A DNA stretch of 64,000 nt from Dromaius novaehollandiae (Eukaryota; Chordata; Aves; Casuariiformes; Dromaiidae). Under the pieces are notes generated by a model. It saw only the letters and a list, made by a program, of their open reading frames with translations, was not told the origin of the DNA and did no database searches. Each line of letters opens with the position of its first letter. Within the stretch, counting starts at the first letter, position 1. The DNA is taken from NCBI RefSeq assembly GCF_036370855.1, contig NC_088099.1, positions 23,899,501 to 23,963,500 on the forward strand. Direction: 5' to 3'. The position numbers and the translations under genes are program-made. Below, piece after piece: positions 1 through 13,150 of the stretch.

Positions 1-1841
1 TTTTCTCATTTGTATATTTAAGCTTTGGCTTTTTAGTGTTCAAAATTATTTTACACTTTATCTTTTGAGTGTATTTGGATATTTTTCAAATTTATCCATA
101 ATAATTATATTACCATTTTTTCTTACTTGAGCACTGTTGATAATGGAGCAAGTATTATTAAACTCTAATGAATTTGTAGTTCATTCAGTATTTGGGAGTA
201 GATGGAGAAGAGAGGCATAAAATTCTCTTTTGTTTCTTTAAAGACTTTCTAAAATCTTAGCCCAAAAACTATGGCTTTCATGAATTTAGTACACTTTAAT
301 TTCCTGCTTCTTTACAAATCATCGAGTAGTACGCAAAGAAGTATGAAGAAAGTACTGGTTTTCTTAGTGGATAGTTGGCATCAAAGTGAGAAGAATAGAA
401 AGAAGTGTTCTTTTAATGCAGCAGAATACTCCTTTTTGAAAAGTATATGAATGCCATAATATGTTCCAGTGTTCACATCAGTTTTTGGCTTGACTGTGTG
501 TTTATGGAAGAGATAAGACAGAGGTGAAAGATACTGTTTTAGCTGTAAGATGCTGTCTCAGCACATGGAGAGGAAAAAGCTGGGTTTAGTCTGCATGCTT
601 TTTCAACAAGTATATGCATGATTATCAAAGTTGCTAAACTAACACAAGTCAAGAAATAAACTGATTTAGATCAGCAAATAATATATTCATAGTCAGTGGC
701 TGTCTTCATGGAATCATTCCAGACAGTGGAATTTTAAAAGCAAAATTACATTATATGTGGAAATATCTTAATATACCTTTTTTAAAGAGGAGGTCCTGAA
801 GTCTAACTCACTGTTTTCCAAAATATGGAATTTAGTGTTTGTAGTATCACAATGAAAAGAGATGATAGGTAAGTGTAATGCGTAACTTCTCCCCATTTTC
901 CATGTATCCTTATACAAGGCGATATGTAGAAATCACAAAGTGCAGTAGTGCCAGGCACACACCATCCATTCCTTGTTCCACAGGCAATGTTCCTTGTCTA
1001 ATTACTGCCCACTAGCTGCAGGAATTATTTACAGGATAGTGGTACTGAAAATATTATTTTACCCATTTTTAGTGAGACTTAGAAATGGAAATCCAGTAGA
1101 TGCAAAAAACTAGAAACACTAAATGAGACTGCCAGCATGACAACATATGCTTCAATAATGAAGATGTTCTTTAAAATAGTGACAGTTGTAGTCTTAGAAC
1201 TTTAATGATTGTGACAGCTGTTGAATCCCTGGGAACATTAGAAGGAACCAGTATACAGCATCTGATTTCATTCTTTGCAAGTACGATCACTAATATCCTT
1301 AGAAATCCATTTCTATCCCCATTTTGAAGTGGTGGGAAATGTTTTTTACATCTCTGTCTCCTTTTATGCTGATAGCAATTTTGTTGTGTACAGAATAACA
1401 CCTTTGACATTCTCTGATAAGGCAGCTCTATTTTCAGGTTAGGGCATGTGAATGAATAGATCAAAGGTCTAAATGCGGACAGATGGGGAAAAAGAATTCA
1501 GAAAAAAGAAAAGAGAAAACTGTCTATGGTGAAGGAAGCTTTTAACACTTCTTAGCTGAGCTGCAGTACATTTAGTGATATCTGTTATTTCTTCCTCTCC
1601 TTATGTAACATCAGAATTCACATTTGAATAAATTTTTGGATAACATGTTTATTTGTATTTCTAAAATTGAAGTAACCTCATTTCCCTTTTTAAATGATAT
1701 TTTTTTTCCAGTGTTGATTTCTTTTGTTTTATGTGAGAAGGCTATGAAATTTATTCATGCTTTCTCATTTGATTTTCTATTGTGGGCAGTCCAATGCCAT
1801 TTTGGTCTACTAACGATGGTACTACTGATGGTTTAGGGAAC

Positions 1842-1871
1842 CTTTATATACATATATATTTATATATGTAC
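1842..1871. repeat. AT-rich (TA/TATATG) microsatellite
   Basis: This is a short run of alternating TA with scattered C and G, of the TATACATATATAT type. It is a simple repeat in presumed intron with no visible function. Confidence 0.6.
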
Positions 1872-3899
1872 TTTAAAAATAACTCTTGTGCTACAAAGAG
1901 CTGCCAAGGTTGCCAGTAGGAGACATGAGTAAGTTTAAGGTACTTTGATACAGAGATATTGAGACAATAGTGATGTATTTAGAAAATAAGTTCAGTAATG
2001 CCTTTCTGTAGTTAAGAAAGCTACTGGTAATTGATGTGATGTGAGATGAGCCTGAATGTGTAATACAGTTTTAAGGAGGGAAATGACACCAGTTTTTTAT
2101 TAATTAAAAGACTGAACAAACTGCATTGCTCAGTAGCTGATTGTTCAGTTCCGCTACTACAGAATTAGCTACCTGGAATGCCAAATTTGAATATGAACAT
2201 AAATGTAATACTCTTTTCTGTAATATGTGAAAATGAATGTGTAATGTTGTTTGTGGGCATTTAGTATTTTCCCCATACTATACATATATGAATACACATG
2301 CATATAAAGATTCCCTAAAATACCACTCAACAGTGCAAAATAGCAGTGGACTACGTGACCTTACTAATCTAGTATTTTCTTTATTACTTTGTAAAGCTCA
2401 TACATTTCACATGTAAAACCATAAGATATTAAGGTTAGCAGGATAATTAGCCGTGTTAAGTATGCCAAAGTTATTTCGAAAGGACAAATCTTAATTTATA
2501 AAATAATTAACCTGGTCCATTTCCAAAAACATTTCATCATTTTATGTTGAAGCAAACCAGAGGGTTTTCATCAGCCCAAGGGTGAACTGCATGGTTTGAA
2601 AAAGTAAGCGAGCAACTAAACTACCCTTGAGGCTGGGTTCCAGTGTGAAGCATAGCTTTCATTACTGAGAACTATAATGTAACAAGCTCAGCTGTATTTA
2701 GGAGGATTTGAATTTCTGCAGGACAGCTTCACTGGCGTTGAACTCTGCTATCAAATGCTCCTGTCACACTTATTCACCTCCCACGTACTTATCGTAGTTG
2801 CCAAATAGTTAGTTACGCCTAACAAGGGTTGCGTAGCAAATGCTTCATGTCTATAGGCTGAAATAGTACTAGAAGAGTTTTCTAATGTAGAAAAGTAGCA
2901 TGATAATAAAAGTTACCATTTTATTTTGAAGTATATTATGAAGGATCTGCATATTACAAATCACAGAATTTGTTCACGTTCAGTTTGGATTCTCTTGGGA
3001 ATAACGTTTGCAGTTTGTATGGCATGGTATTATATCCTCAAATAAAAGAAAGACTTCTAAATATGGTAGGCAACAGGTGATGGCAAAAGTCGTCCTTTCA
3101 GATTAAAATCCCGACTGGAGGGTGGTATTTAATTTAGTATTTAGATAAGAACTCCAGCAAGCTAAATCTGCTGATGTCTGGTCTGTAGTTCTAGTAATGT
3201 ATATTTGCTTTCAAAACAAAGGCTTTGTTCTGTGTTGATTAGAAAAATAATTTAGTAACTAGCAAGAGGGGAAACAAAAGATGATGTATTCAGTCTTTAC
3301 TGTTTTACAATAATCTCTTGTAATCTGTCTTCCAAAGCAGGAAACATGGCGAGGAAGCGCCATTTGTTTTTTTGTTTTTAAACATGGCAACAAGTGAATT
3401 ATTGCCTTCTGTAATGTTTTGAAACAGAACACTAAAATCTGTGGCAATATAACTGTTAAACATATACTCAGTATAGTTTGAAAATTTGTGCAATGCTGTG
3501 GCTATTTTGTTGGCTGCCTCATTAAACCATCCTCTCCCACAGGAATGGAGGATATAGTGCGGTTTCCACAACTTAGCTGAGTGCATATTAAGAACATTGC
3601 TTTCCAGATGGATAGTATGGCAGTGTGCTCAGATTGTAGGTTTCTGTTAGGACGTCTTGCTCTTTGTTTTCTGTTTGCGTTCTCTCCCCAGCCTCCTCCC
3701 ACCCCCGGATCACACAGGCTCCCTTTTCTGTCTGGGTAGTTTGGGTGGAGGTGAAAATACATTTGCATAAGTAGTCCATACCTTTTTATTCTACCCTTTG
3801 GGGACCTCTTTTCTATTTGCAGTACCAGCAAGGTACCGCAGGTCCAGTAAGAGAAATGCAGTCCTTGCATTTCACCCTTATTCATAAGTGAGGCAGAGT

Positions 3900-6730
3900 G
3901 CAAGTAGTGCCATTACTTCCTTTCAACCTTGTTGAAACAAATTGTTCACTGTGAATATTTCACCACCAGCAGCTCTACCCTTTGATAATTTTTGGAGAAA
4001 CTGTCATCTTTCATTCATGTCTGAATTATAAAGCCATTTGGGTCTGAATTATAAAGCCTGTATTCTATTATCTGACCCATGATGATAAGTCTCTGCTGCC
4101 TTGGGAGGGAGATACTTCCTTTTGTGTCTCTTCCTCCCTCAGTCCAGGAAAGGATTTCCTTTTGACTTTTTCTGAATCCGAGGTAGACCCCAGCCCTATT
4201 TTGGGCTGAGGAGGAAGCAATACATGATCTTTGACACCTGCCGTTCTGAAGTGGAAACAGTCATAGCTGCAGAGGACTAGTCTATTGTCAGACTACTTAA
4301 GGACTTTTCCTTTGGTTCCTCTCTATTCAGCTCAATCCAGGAAAATCTTGTGCTCCTTTAAGTATTCTGTGGGCATTTTCCAGTTGTTTGGCATCTTTTA
4401 ATACCTTCTTTCATGGAAGATAATATGCCACAGAGCAATCTTTTATTCCATCAACCAGAACAAGAGAAGCATTGTAAGCAGTCTGTAGAGGATACTTAGA
4501 TGGCTGTGACAAACATGGGCAGTGGCCCTTCCAACCAACTGGTTACATGGGTGATGTCTTTGAGTATGTATGTGGGTCATGAACTAGTCTTCATTAGCCA
4601 ACTCTCTGTTCAGAGCCAGACTGGTATTCTTTTAAACTACCTTGTGTCAAATGACATCAAATGCTTTGGTATGGACGTAATAGATGAGGGCTCTAGGATT
4701 TAATTTGCTTTGCCTCATCATAGTCCTCCAACTTTCTCCCTTTTCATGGATGCTTCTCATGAAAGTCTGCTTAGATTGGCAGTAGATGCTTTGTTGATGA
4801 GTGTTTTAGAACCAGTTTCTCCATAGCTTGATAGGTTTGATAACATCTATTTAGTGGTGCCAGAGAGGGAGCAAGATAAAGACACATTCTGAACTTAAGC
4901 AGATTGAATTTCTATAATCATGCATTCAAATTCAGAATATTGACACTAACCAATATTATTCTGGCTATTTAAGAGGGGATGGTTTATTGTTTTCAGATAT
5001 TTATTATCCAGATTGCATATTTTGGAAACACAAATTTGACCTACCACATTATCCTCTTCTTGCAGGGGTCACTGCTCCATTCAGGAGCCATTCCTGTGGT
5101 CTTTCTGTACCAATTCAGTTCTTCCTATTTTGGTGGTAATTGCCTCTGATTTGAGATCTGAAGGACTGTCCCTCTTTCCTTGATCTCATAATCGGCTCCT
5201 AGGAAGACCTACATGAAAGCTGATATTTTGTTCCAAGCTATGTCCAGGTTGTATTTAATCATCTTTATCTCAGTGAAGAGTCAAAAGCTGAATTTTAAAT
5301 CATTGTAACACATTGAACCAATTTTTACTTTTCTAGTGATGAGAGCTTTCCTGCTTGCGAGCTGGTATCAGTCTATGTTAAATTGTACTCTTTGGTTGAC
5401 CTCCTTGCTAGTCTCTATAACAGTAACTATCGCTTTTAAGACATCTGACCTCTTTTGTATATGTGGTACTACATATGACACTTAGTTCATTGCCTCCACA
5501 TAAAGCTGCACTCAGTGTATTCTCCCTCAGTACATAGGCTGTTATTTCTTGGGCTGTGAAGGACTGTTTCATTAGTTCTAACTTTAGTAGCGGGATCCCT
5601 TCACCATTTGAAGAAGAATCCTCCTGTGTCCCTCTGTCCTCCTAGTGACATTAGATATAACTATTATACATCTGGAAATTTATTGCAAATGGATTACAGC
5701 CACAGGATGAACTGAAGCTTTAGAGCACTGGATTTGAAATGCATTCTGGACACATGTGGAAGAGCTATGTATTCAAATGATGATGTTATAGTTACATAGT
5801 ACATGTATGAAGTTCCTTTTCTCCTTTCAAAAGATAATCTCAATATGGAGTTGGTTCATAAATAAGCATGACCTTGAGTGTCAGTAAGGTCCTTCTGGAC
5901 AGAGATTGAAATGAATGAGATGCTTGCTTCTAGACCATGCATGGGGTGCTTGCTTGGATAGTCTCACAGTACTAGGATTGATCTAAGTTGACCTGTTTAC
6001 TTCCTATGCTGTTAAGAAGTTCCACCTCTTTTTTGGTTTTGTTTCTGATGGCATCCTTAGTTGAAGACAGATGTTGAATTTCACCGTTTGTCCCTTGAGC
6101 CCTATTCGAAGTAAGGTAGAATAGGACCCTGGTGATTTTGACATGGTCAGGACAGTTTTGATATCGGGACCTCCTGTGATACTCGTAGGTTCTCCAAGGT
6201 CCCCACCATTACTTCTGAACTGAAAACAGTAACTAGACTATCCGATTCATCTAGACTCAAAAATCTCCACAGCATTGGGTAGTGGATAGTTATCTTTGGA
6301 GGAGCACTTCTGTTCCTCTCCAGGTTGAGATCTTCATAAATGACAGGAATATGTAATAGACTCCTTTTCATTGTCCGAGATGGATCAAAATTTCACCTTA
6401 TTGTGCCCAGCAATCTGTTCCTTCTATATTAACTGCAGTTATTTAGAATATCCAGTTCAACTGAGAACAGAGCTAAGGGAGATGTTATATTATGCCAGCC
6501 ATTATTCTGCTCAACTGTTTGCTGGACCTATATTTTTACCAAATGATTACTGGATTTTTGGTGTGGTCTCCCCTGCTCCCAGCATCTGTCAGAACTCCAT
6601 CTGTACCTTCAATAAGTGTTCTGTCACCTGTGAAGGCCGAAAGACTGATGTGAACTTTATTAAAGCAGTGTTATTTGTGCAAAGGAGTATGCAGTTGCTC
6701 CACAGGGTAATTAGTGGAACAGTGTAGTTT
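3900..6730. other. Unassigned block, possibly an old decayed repeat or retrocopy
   Basis: This stretch has a more balanced base composition than the flanking AT-rich intron. It contains moderately long ORFs on both strands, for example 74 codons on the minus strand at 6,147-6,371 and 118 codons on the plus strand at 6,371-6,727. The minus-strand reading gives several protein-like stretches broken by stops. I do not recognise any of it as a known gene, CR1, LTR or DNA transposon, and I see no terminal repeats or poly(A) tail. It may be an ancient decayed mobile element, non-coding transcript exons, or chance. Confidence 0.25.
4019..4063. repeat. Tandem duplication, 23-bp period
   Basis: The string GTCTGAATTATAAAGCC occurs at 4,019 and again at 4,042, giving about 1.7 copies of a 23-bp unit. 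It looks like a small local duplication. Confidence 0.75.
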
Positions 6731-9089
6731 CTTTTAAGTCACGCTACCTTGAAAATACACATGGTTTGTCACTTAATGATAGATTGCTTACTGATTATCA
6801 GATTTCTTGGGGCTGTCTAGTTTACATACATGTCTGTCTGTTTCTTGCTTACTTTCCTACCTCTCAGAATCTTCTGCATTCCAGAATATTTATTTTATAC
6901 TTTGTTTTAAGGAGATTTTTTTTTCTCCCCAGTTGTCAGAAAATTGAACAGGCAGTGGGAATGTTCCGCTATGTATTTGGGTTGAACATAAAGGGCAGCA
7001 TTTCAGCATGTCCTCTGAGGATACTGCAAAGGAGGAAAAAAACAGTTCTCAGGTTCCAAGTAGTACTATATGCCATTTTAAGATCTCTCAATGGTAAATA
7101 AACTAAAGGATGAGGGAGACCATGTTTCTTGTCCTTTCTTTGAGCTCCCCATGAGGTGTTGGAATATGTTATTGTCTTTTTGCATGATTACATACTGCTT
7201 TATTGCTCTCTTTGGCCTGTATACACTGATAATGTTAGGCATTACAATTCTGAAATCCTATTTCTACTTTATAAAGGCCAAGTAAGTAAAATGAACTGTT
7301 TTACTCAGTAGGTTTACCTTGTGCTTGAATTGAGAATCTTGATTTTTGCTTTTGCTGTGGAAAAAATCTGTACAAGAGCACTGGGAGGTAGGCCTCCTCT
7401 TGAGCTTTCATTTGGAAGGTAAAAGTGGGGGAAAAAAATACACCCAAAAACTAGTTATTTGCTTACTCCTAAACCCCGTAGGATTTTACTTACTCACACA
7501 GAATCAATGGCTTTCCAGCTTGTTCTGTGCTCCAGTGTTTCCTGTGATCTGCTGCAGCAAGAGCCAGAACTGCTGGTACATTTATATTGGAAGACTTCAG
7601 ACAGCATATGATTGATGCTAAGTGGGGGAGTGTGCTGGGTGGGAGGGGAATCATTATAGACTGTTTAAGAATTCTGTGAATCAGAAATTCTCCTCTACTA
7701 AATAAATTAAAATGTGCCGATGCAAGTCTTTTTTCTTAAGACATTCACAGTTGAACAACTTATCAATCATTGATGTCAAGAGAAAAAACAAAGGTCTGTT
7801 TCAGTTTCCTGCATTTTGAAAAACACTTGGTGCTTTTGAAATGAGTATGTTTTGTGACATTAGTAAGAGCATTAGTAATTGTGAGTTGTATGGCTTGGTT
7901 TTTGATTGTTTTAATAAAAGGAATGCTTAAGTTTTGTTGAGGAATGCTTTCTATGAAGTTCTTCATTAAGAAACACTACTAATCTGACAAATGCAAAAAG
8001 TAGATTGATTTTACTTTGGAACTTTGTTATTTCATAGTTATCGGAGTTCTGAAACAGAATTTCTTCCTGCTCAAATGAATATTGCTTTTCATTCATTTAA
8101 AGGAGAAAAACAACTTGAAAGAATCAGAAGGAAAGTTTTGATGTGTGTGCGTGTGCATGCAGTTTGTTGCATAACATTCCTTTTGATGGTACTTACACCT
8201 TGTTATAATCCTAAACTTCAAAATTCAGGTTCAGGTTCATGAGCTTTGATTCCCTCAGTTGTACCTGATCTATACTTGGTGAAGTTGTGTAATTTTTTTT
8301 GTTCAAGGTTCAAAAACACATACTTTAGAACTCTGAGATTATATATCATAAGCTTCTGAGTACTTGCGCACTATCTTAACGCACAGGACAAGAAACGCTA
8401 ACATTTTCTTCTGTTTTACTCTACTTGACTTTACTTCCCCTAGCCTTTTTTCCCTCCCTCTCTGCTCCATGCAACTATAATGCTAGAAAACAATAATCTT
8501 TATAAAAGCACTCCTGCTTCTGGATGGTATGTTTTCCAGTAATAAATTGCAGCATTTTGGAACAAATGATACAGATTGTATCTGTAGCTGTACTGTGTTA
8601 CCAGAAAAATACAATTGTGAGTTGGAGCACATTAGTTTTTTCATGCCATCGAATTGATTTACTTTTCCAGAACTTTGTGCCTTGTTTTGCTTATCAAAGC
8701 AGAAACTAATGAGGAAAAGGTGCCTGCCGTCTCCCCGCTGTCTTGATATAACCTTAGAATAGATGTTATTAGCACTTGTTTCACACTATGCTTGGACACT
8801 GTTTCTAAACAGAAATTTTATTCATGGGCAACACAGTAATTTCAAGGTCAGTATTTGGGTTCAAGTGATGGTTGTCATTGGTCAGAGAATTATATTCTGA
8901 TACTTGGATCAGTTATGGAAACAATCAACCTGAAGCTATTGGGTTAAATAACAGGAAATAATAGAGACCATTTTGAAAAGGTAATTTATACAATGAGAAC
9001 GTTATCTTTAAGTAGATGTTTACTGTCTACTACTTATCAAGACTAGATGAAGTCATAAGATTGGAACAGTAAACTCAGAACCTCTTAGA

Positions 9090-9770
9090 ATTAGAGAATA
9101 GATTAGGTTGGAAAGAACTTCTAGAGGTCTTCTGTTTTAGCCCCCTGCTCAAAGCAGGCCCTACATCTAGCACATTGCTCCGGGCCTTGTACAGCTGAGT
9201 TTTGAGTATCCCCTGCATCCTCTCTGGGCAGCCTGTTCCAGTGTTCGACTTCCCTCATCATTTAAGAAAAAAGATGTTTCCAAATAATAATATCCAATAA
9301 AAATTTCCTTTGCCACTTGTGTCCATTTTCTCTTGTCCTTTCAACTGTGCTTCTCCTAGAGGCGTATGGCTCTTGTTTCTATGCCTTTCTATTAGGTAGC
9401 TGAAGGCAACAATAAGATTCTTCTCTTAGCCTTCTCTTAAAACTAAACAAATCTAGTTTTGTCAGCCCCTTCTACATCTCTTGCTCCAGCTACCTTATTT
9501 TGCCTGCCGTCTTCTGGACTGCTCCAGTATCTCAGCATCTTGTACTTAGCAGCCCAAACCTGTACGCAGTATTCCAGATGCCATCTCACAGGTGCCAAAG
9601 AGGGGGATGGTGATTTCCCTTGACCTGCTGGCCTGCTGACCTCCTCCTAAATGCACACCCATTTGTGGTTGGCCTTCCTTGCCCCTGGGGCACACTGCTA
9701 ACTCATATTCAACTTGCTGTCTATGAGGGCACCCCTTCCCCCTGCCCCCCATTGTTTTCTACAAAGATAA
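9090..9770 (-). mobile_element. CR1 LINE 3' fragment (5'-truncated)
   Basis: Read on the + strand this is the reverse complement of an avian CR1 3' end. It begins with the decayed GGTTGGAAAGAACTTCTAGAGGTC part, then the CCCCCTGCTCAAAGCAGG and GGCAGCCTGTTCCAGTG blocks. It ends near the segment containing CTCATATTCAACTTGCTGTC, which is part of the CR1 ORF2/3' region. Many substitutions and small gaps mark an old copy. It is 5'-truncated, as is usual for CR1, and lies in the presumed MINDY3 intron. Confidence 0.9.
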
Positions 9771-12179
9771 GATGGACTATATTGACACTTCTAATGTTCT
9801 GAAAATGCAAGTAGTACACAGTGACTATTCAAGTCAGATTTACACAATCCCATAGTGTGAAAGCTCTTCCAAGCTGAAGTATGTTACGTAGGAGCAAGAA
9901 CTTGTGAAGCCCATCTTCCACCAGGCCTTCGTCTCCTAGACACTTCCTCACTCCGTTCCTTTTCCTCCGTCTTGCGCCTCTTTCTTCCACTCTCCCCACA
10001 CAAATACCTTCTAGACTAACCAACCACTTTTTTTCTGTGATGGTCCGTCCAACAAGAGCCAGCATGCAGTGGCAAGTCTGGGCTTGGGCATGTGTTGGTT
10101 GAGTGGTTGCCTACCTACTGCCAGAGGCAGTGAGTAACAGCTGAGTTCTGCCTCCCCTCACAGTAGGAATGCAGATTTGTGCATTTCCTCTGTGCTTGGC
10201 TTCCAGTTTCAACAACCAGTCTTGAGACTCCAATTCCTCTGTCAAATAAGACTGAAATTGTGCAATGGATACAGAAGTCACTAAAGATGTGGGAAGTGGT
10301 TTCAGAGGTCCTATCAGCCTTGTTTTCTTAGGAAACCATTTTGAAAAAAATTGGCTGATTTGAAAGCCACTGACTATGGGACTCTGCTGTAATGCAAGAC
10401 CATGTTATATAATCACCATGTTTGCAGATCTGAATAAGTTATTTGTTAAATTAGCAGTATTTGTGTATTTAGGCAAACTTTTAAGAAGACGGTTAGTACT
10501 TTAATATGTTGTTCCTCTGTTTCTCACTCAACAATTGTATGTGTACAACTAAGTAGTCCATATGCAAACAGATTTCATTTTCAAAGACAGCAGGTCTTTC
10601 AGTGAGGGATCTTTGTAAAACTTCACAGCCAGGATGTCAGGTAGCTTAGTCATTATGTTCTGGTTTTGATTTGTAGAGTGAAAGCTTCTGAAATGTTTTC
10701 ATTAAAAGTTACAAAGACTATTTTTTGCCTCTAAGGGTAAACACGGAATCTTAAAATACTGGTACATGAGAACAACTTTTCAAAGTAATGTAAAATGGCT
10801 TGTTTGTATATTGCAAGAGCCAATGAGTGAAATGAGATTTTTAGAACACAGTGTACTTAGTTTTGAAAATAATTATAATTAACTGTTGATGGGATTCCCT
10901 TGTATGGAAGTTTCAATGCATGGGATACCTCAAAATACAAGGCATAAGGCTGGGGGTGTATATTTTGGCACATTTGATGAAGGGCAGCTGCAGTACATTT
11001 TCGTTAGACATTTGCTGCATTTTCAGCTTTGCTGTCTGAAGTAGGTGTGTTACTTGTTTATTTTTTCCAAGATGCAAATATCTGGTATATTTGAACTGTA
11101 AGTTTTCTGGACAGTGGAAATGAATGATATGCTAAGTTAGGAGACACATGGCATTTGTATATACCTGGTTTAAATCTTGGACTTTTAGCTGTTTATAGGA
11201 CAGTAGTCTCAGTGAAAGGTTGGAATTATTTTGAAGATGCAAGTTAGTTTATTTTTCATCATCTCTCTGTGGCAGGTAACTCATATTTTTCTTCCTGAAA
11301 TGTCTTGCCTAGAGCATTAGCATACCACACTTTATGAATAAAACATTTTAATATATAGCAATTGAGTGCCTTTATGACATATAAATGCTCAGCTGAAAAA
11401 CGTGGGGAATTTTAGACTACAAGTAAAGTATTCAGTGACTTATTTTCTAAGTTCTTCCCAGGTACACATGTACTGAATCAGCTAAGGTTTGGGAAAACTA
11501 AAATGTCAACAAAGCTACACAATATTTGTAATTGTACTATCAAAAAAAAAATCTGTGAGTAATTGCAGGAGATTAGTCTTTTTGTTTGTTTAATAACATC
11601 TGTTTTGCATCACTTGAAACTGCGTAGTGTATTACATTAAACGATGTAACTTGGGGGAGGTAGGACAGCAAAAATTATAGTCTTTATTCATAGATTACAT
11701 CAAGTTTTTTATGGAGAGAACTGCCTATTCATAAACCAAGGTAGAAGTATGTACTTTACATTTGAAATAATGTATCTATGCAGTTGCAAGTTGCTTTGGT
11801 GATATCCTTCCATATCATGGACATTTTTAAGAATTATCGCTTGTCACCTTCGCTTCCTGACCTGCTAATTCTTTAACAAGAATCTGCTGTAAAAATACCC
11901 CTCTTTAGGGTTAAATCCTGAATATAGAAATCACTGGTCATTTTGTTGTTGACAAGTTCTGTATGCTATGGCATCATCTGTTTTAGGCTGAGAACTGTTT
12001 GGGGTAGTTCTCAATTGCAATAAAGTGCTATTGAATTCTGATACTATATAGAGTTACTGTGCCTTGTAAGCCAGCACTTTGGCTACCCTACTTTATGGAT
12101 GCTCCTTTTTTTCCCCAAGTAAGAGGAAAATAGCCATTGCAATCTTTCCATCCCTCAATTTATTCTTCTCCTAGAAAAG

Positions 12180-13150
12180 GTCCAGTAGCTTACAAATTAA
12201 AAGTTGTTCTCACCAGGAGAGACTAGCAGTTGAAGGGACTGCTCCCAAACTAGTTTCTTCTGTACCCTTCTTCACCAGAAGTACTCAGGTACAAGGTGAT
12301 TGGAAAAGTTGCGTAGTGCAAAGGCATATAGCCCTAGTTTTTCTGCAGGTTAGACTGCTTTCCTCTGAGAATGGGCTCTGCAATCGCATCACAGTGAAAG
12401 GTGGTAGTTGTGCTGTGAAAGAGCCATTAGGCTGGAGCTAGGAAGTAATTCAGTCCTGATCAGTCTGCCATGTCTCAGGAACTAGGAGAGTTCCAGCAGA
12501 CATGATTCATTCAATCCACCTGCATTAGTGATTTAGCAGGCTGGAGAGCTTCTCTTTGGTGCAATTTTGATTTACATCTATACTTTGAATCCGTCTGCAT
12601 GCAACTGAGTGCCGAACAGATGTGCTCAAAGCTGTTTCTCTCCTGGTGAAACCAATGCAGAAGTTGCACACCAGAACACCTTTTAGAGTGCCTCACCTGC
12701 AGTACGGACACAAGGTCTTCCAGCGCTTAGCTCTGCTTCTGCACAGTGTGCATCCAGGACTGATGCTTGGCACAACCTTCATTGCCAATAAAGATGTGAT
12801 GTGGACATCCCCTAACAGGTCACAGTAGATTGAACCCTGGTCCTTCCCTCCTTGCACTGTTCAGCTTGAGAATGTAGATTTTTGTCTTGTGGTCAAGTGG
12901 CAGTGGAATAGCCCTTATAAGTCAAAGTATAATAAGGTGGTGATATAGAGCCTTGGTAAATGGGACAGACATCTCGTCCTAACTTTTTGTCTAATACAAT
13001 CCTGTATTAAGAGCGGATATAGGTCTCTCCTGTATGTGGAAATGAGGGGTACTCTTTAACCACCCCTTGTATGCAGCATGTGCCAGTTATAGGTGTATCA
13101 TTCATGTGTTCAAAATAAAACTGTTGCCTGTTACTGTTTAAGTCTGTGTT
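12180..13150 (+). other. Exon-like block ending in a canonical poly(A) signal
   Basis: This stretch is less AT-rich than its surroundings. It ends with AATAAA at 13,114-13,119 followed by a T/GT-rich tract (CTGTTGCCTG, then GTCTGTGTTGTGTCTG), which is the layout of a vertebrate cleavage/polyadenylation site. A 68-codon plus-strand ORF (12,622-12,828) lies inside but resembles no family I know. It could be the 3' end of a non-coding transcript, a retrocopy, or a coincidence. I infer no protein. Confidence 0.25.

Noticed and set aside
361..400. Possible earlier MINDY3 exon because of a TGGATAGTTGG (WIVG-like) string
   Set aside because: The flanking codons do not continue into the expected GSETHLTVFF sequence, and no matching splice sites are present.
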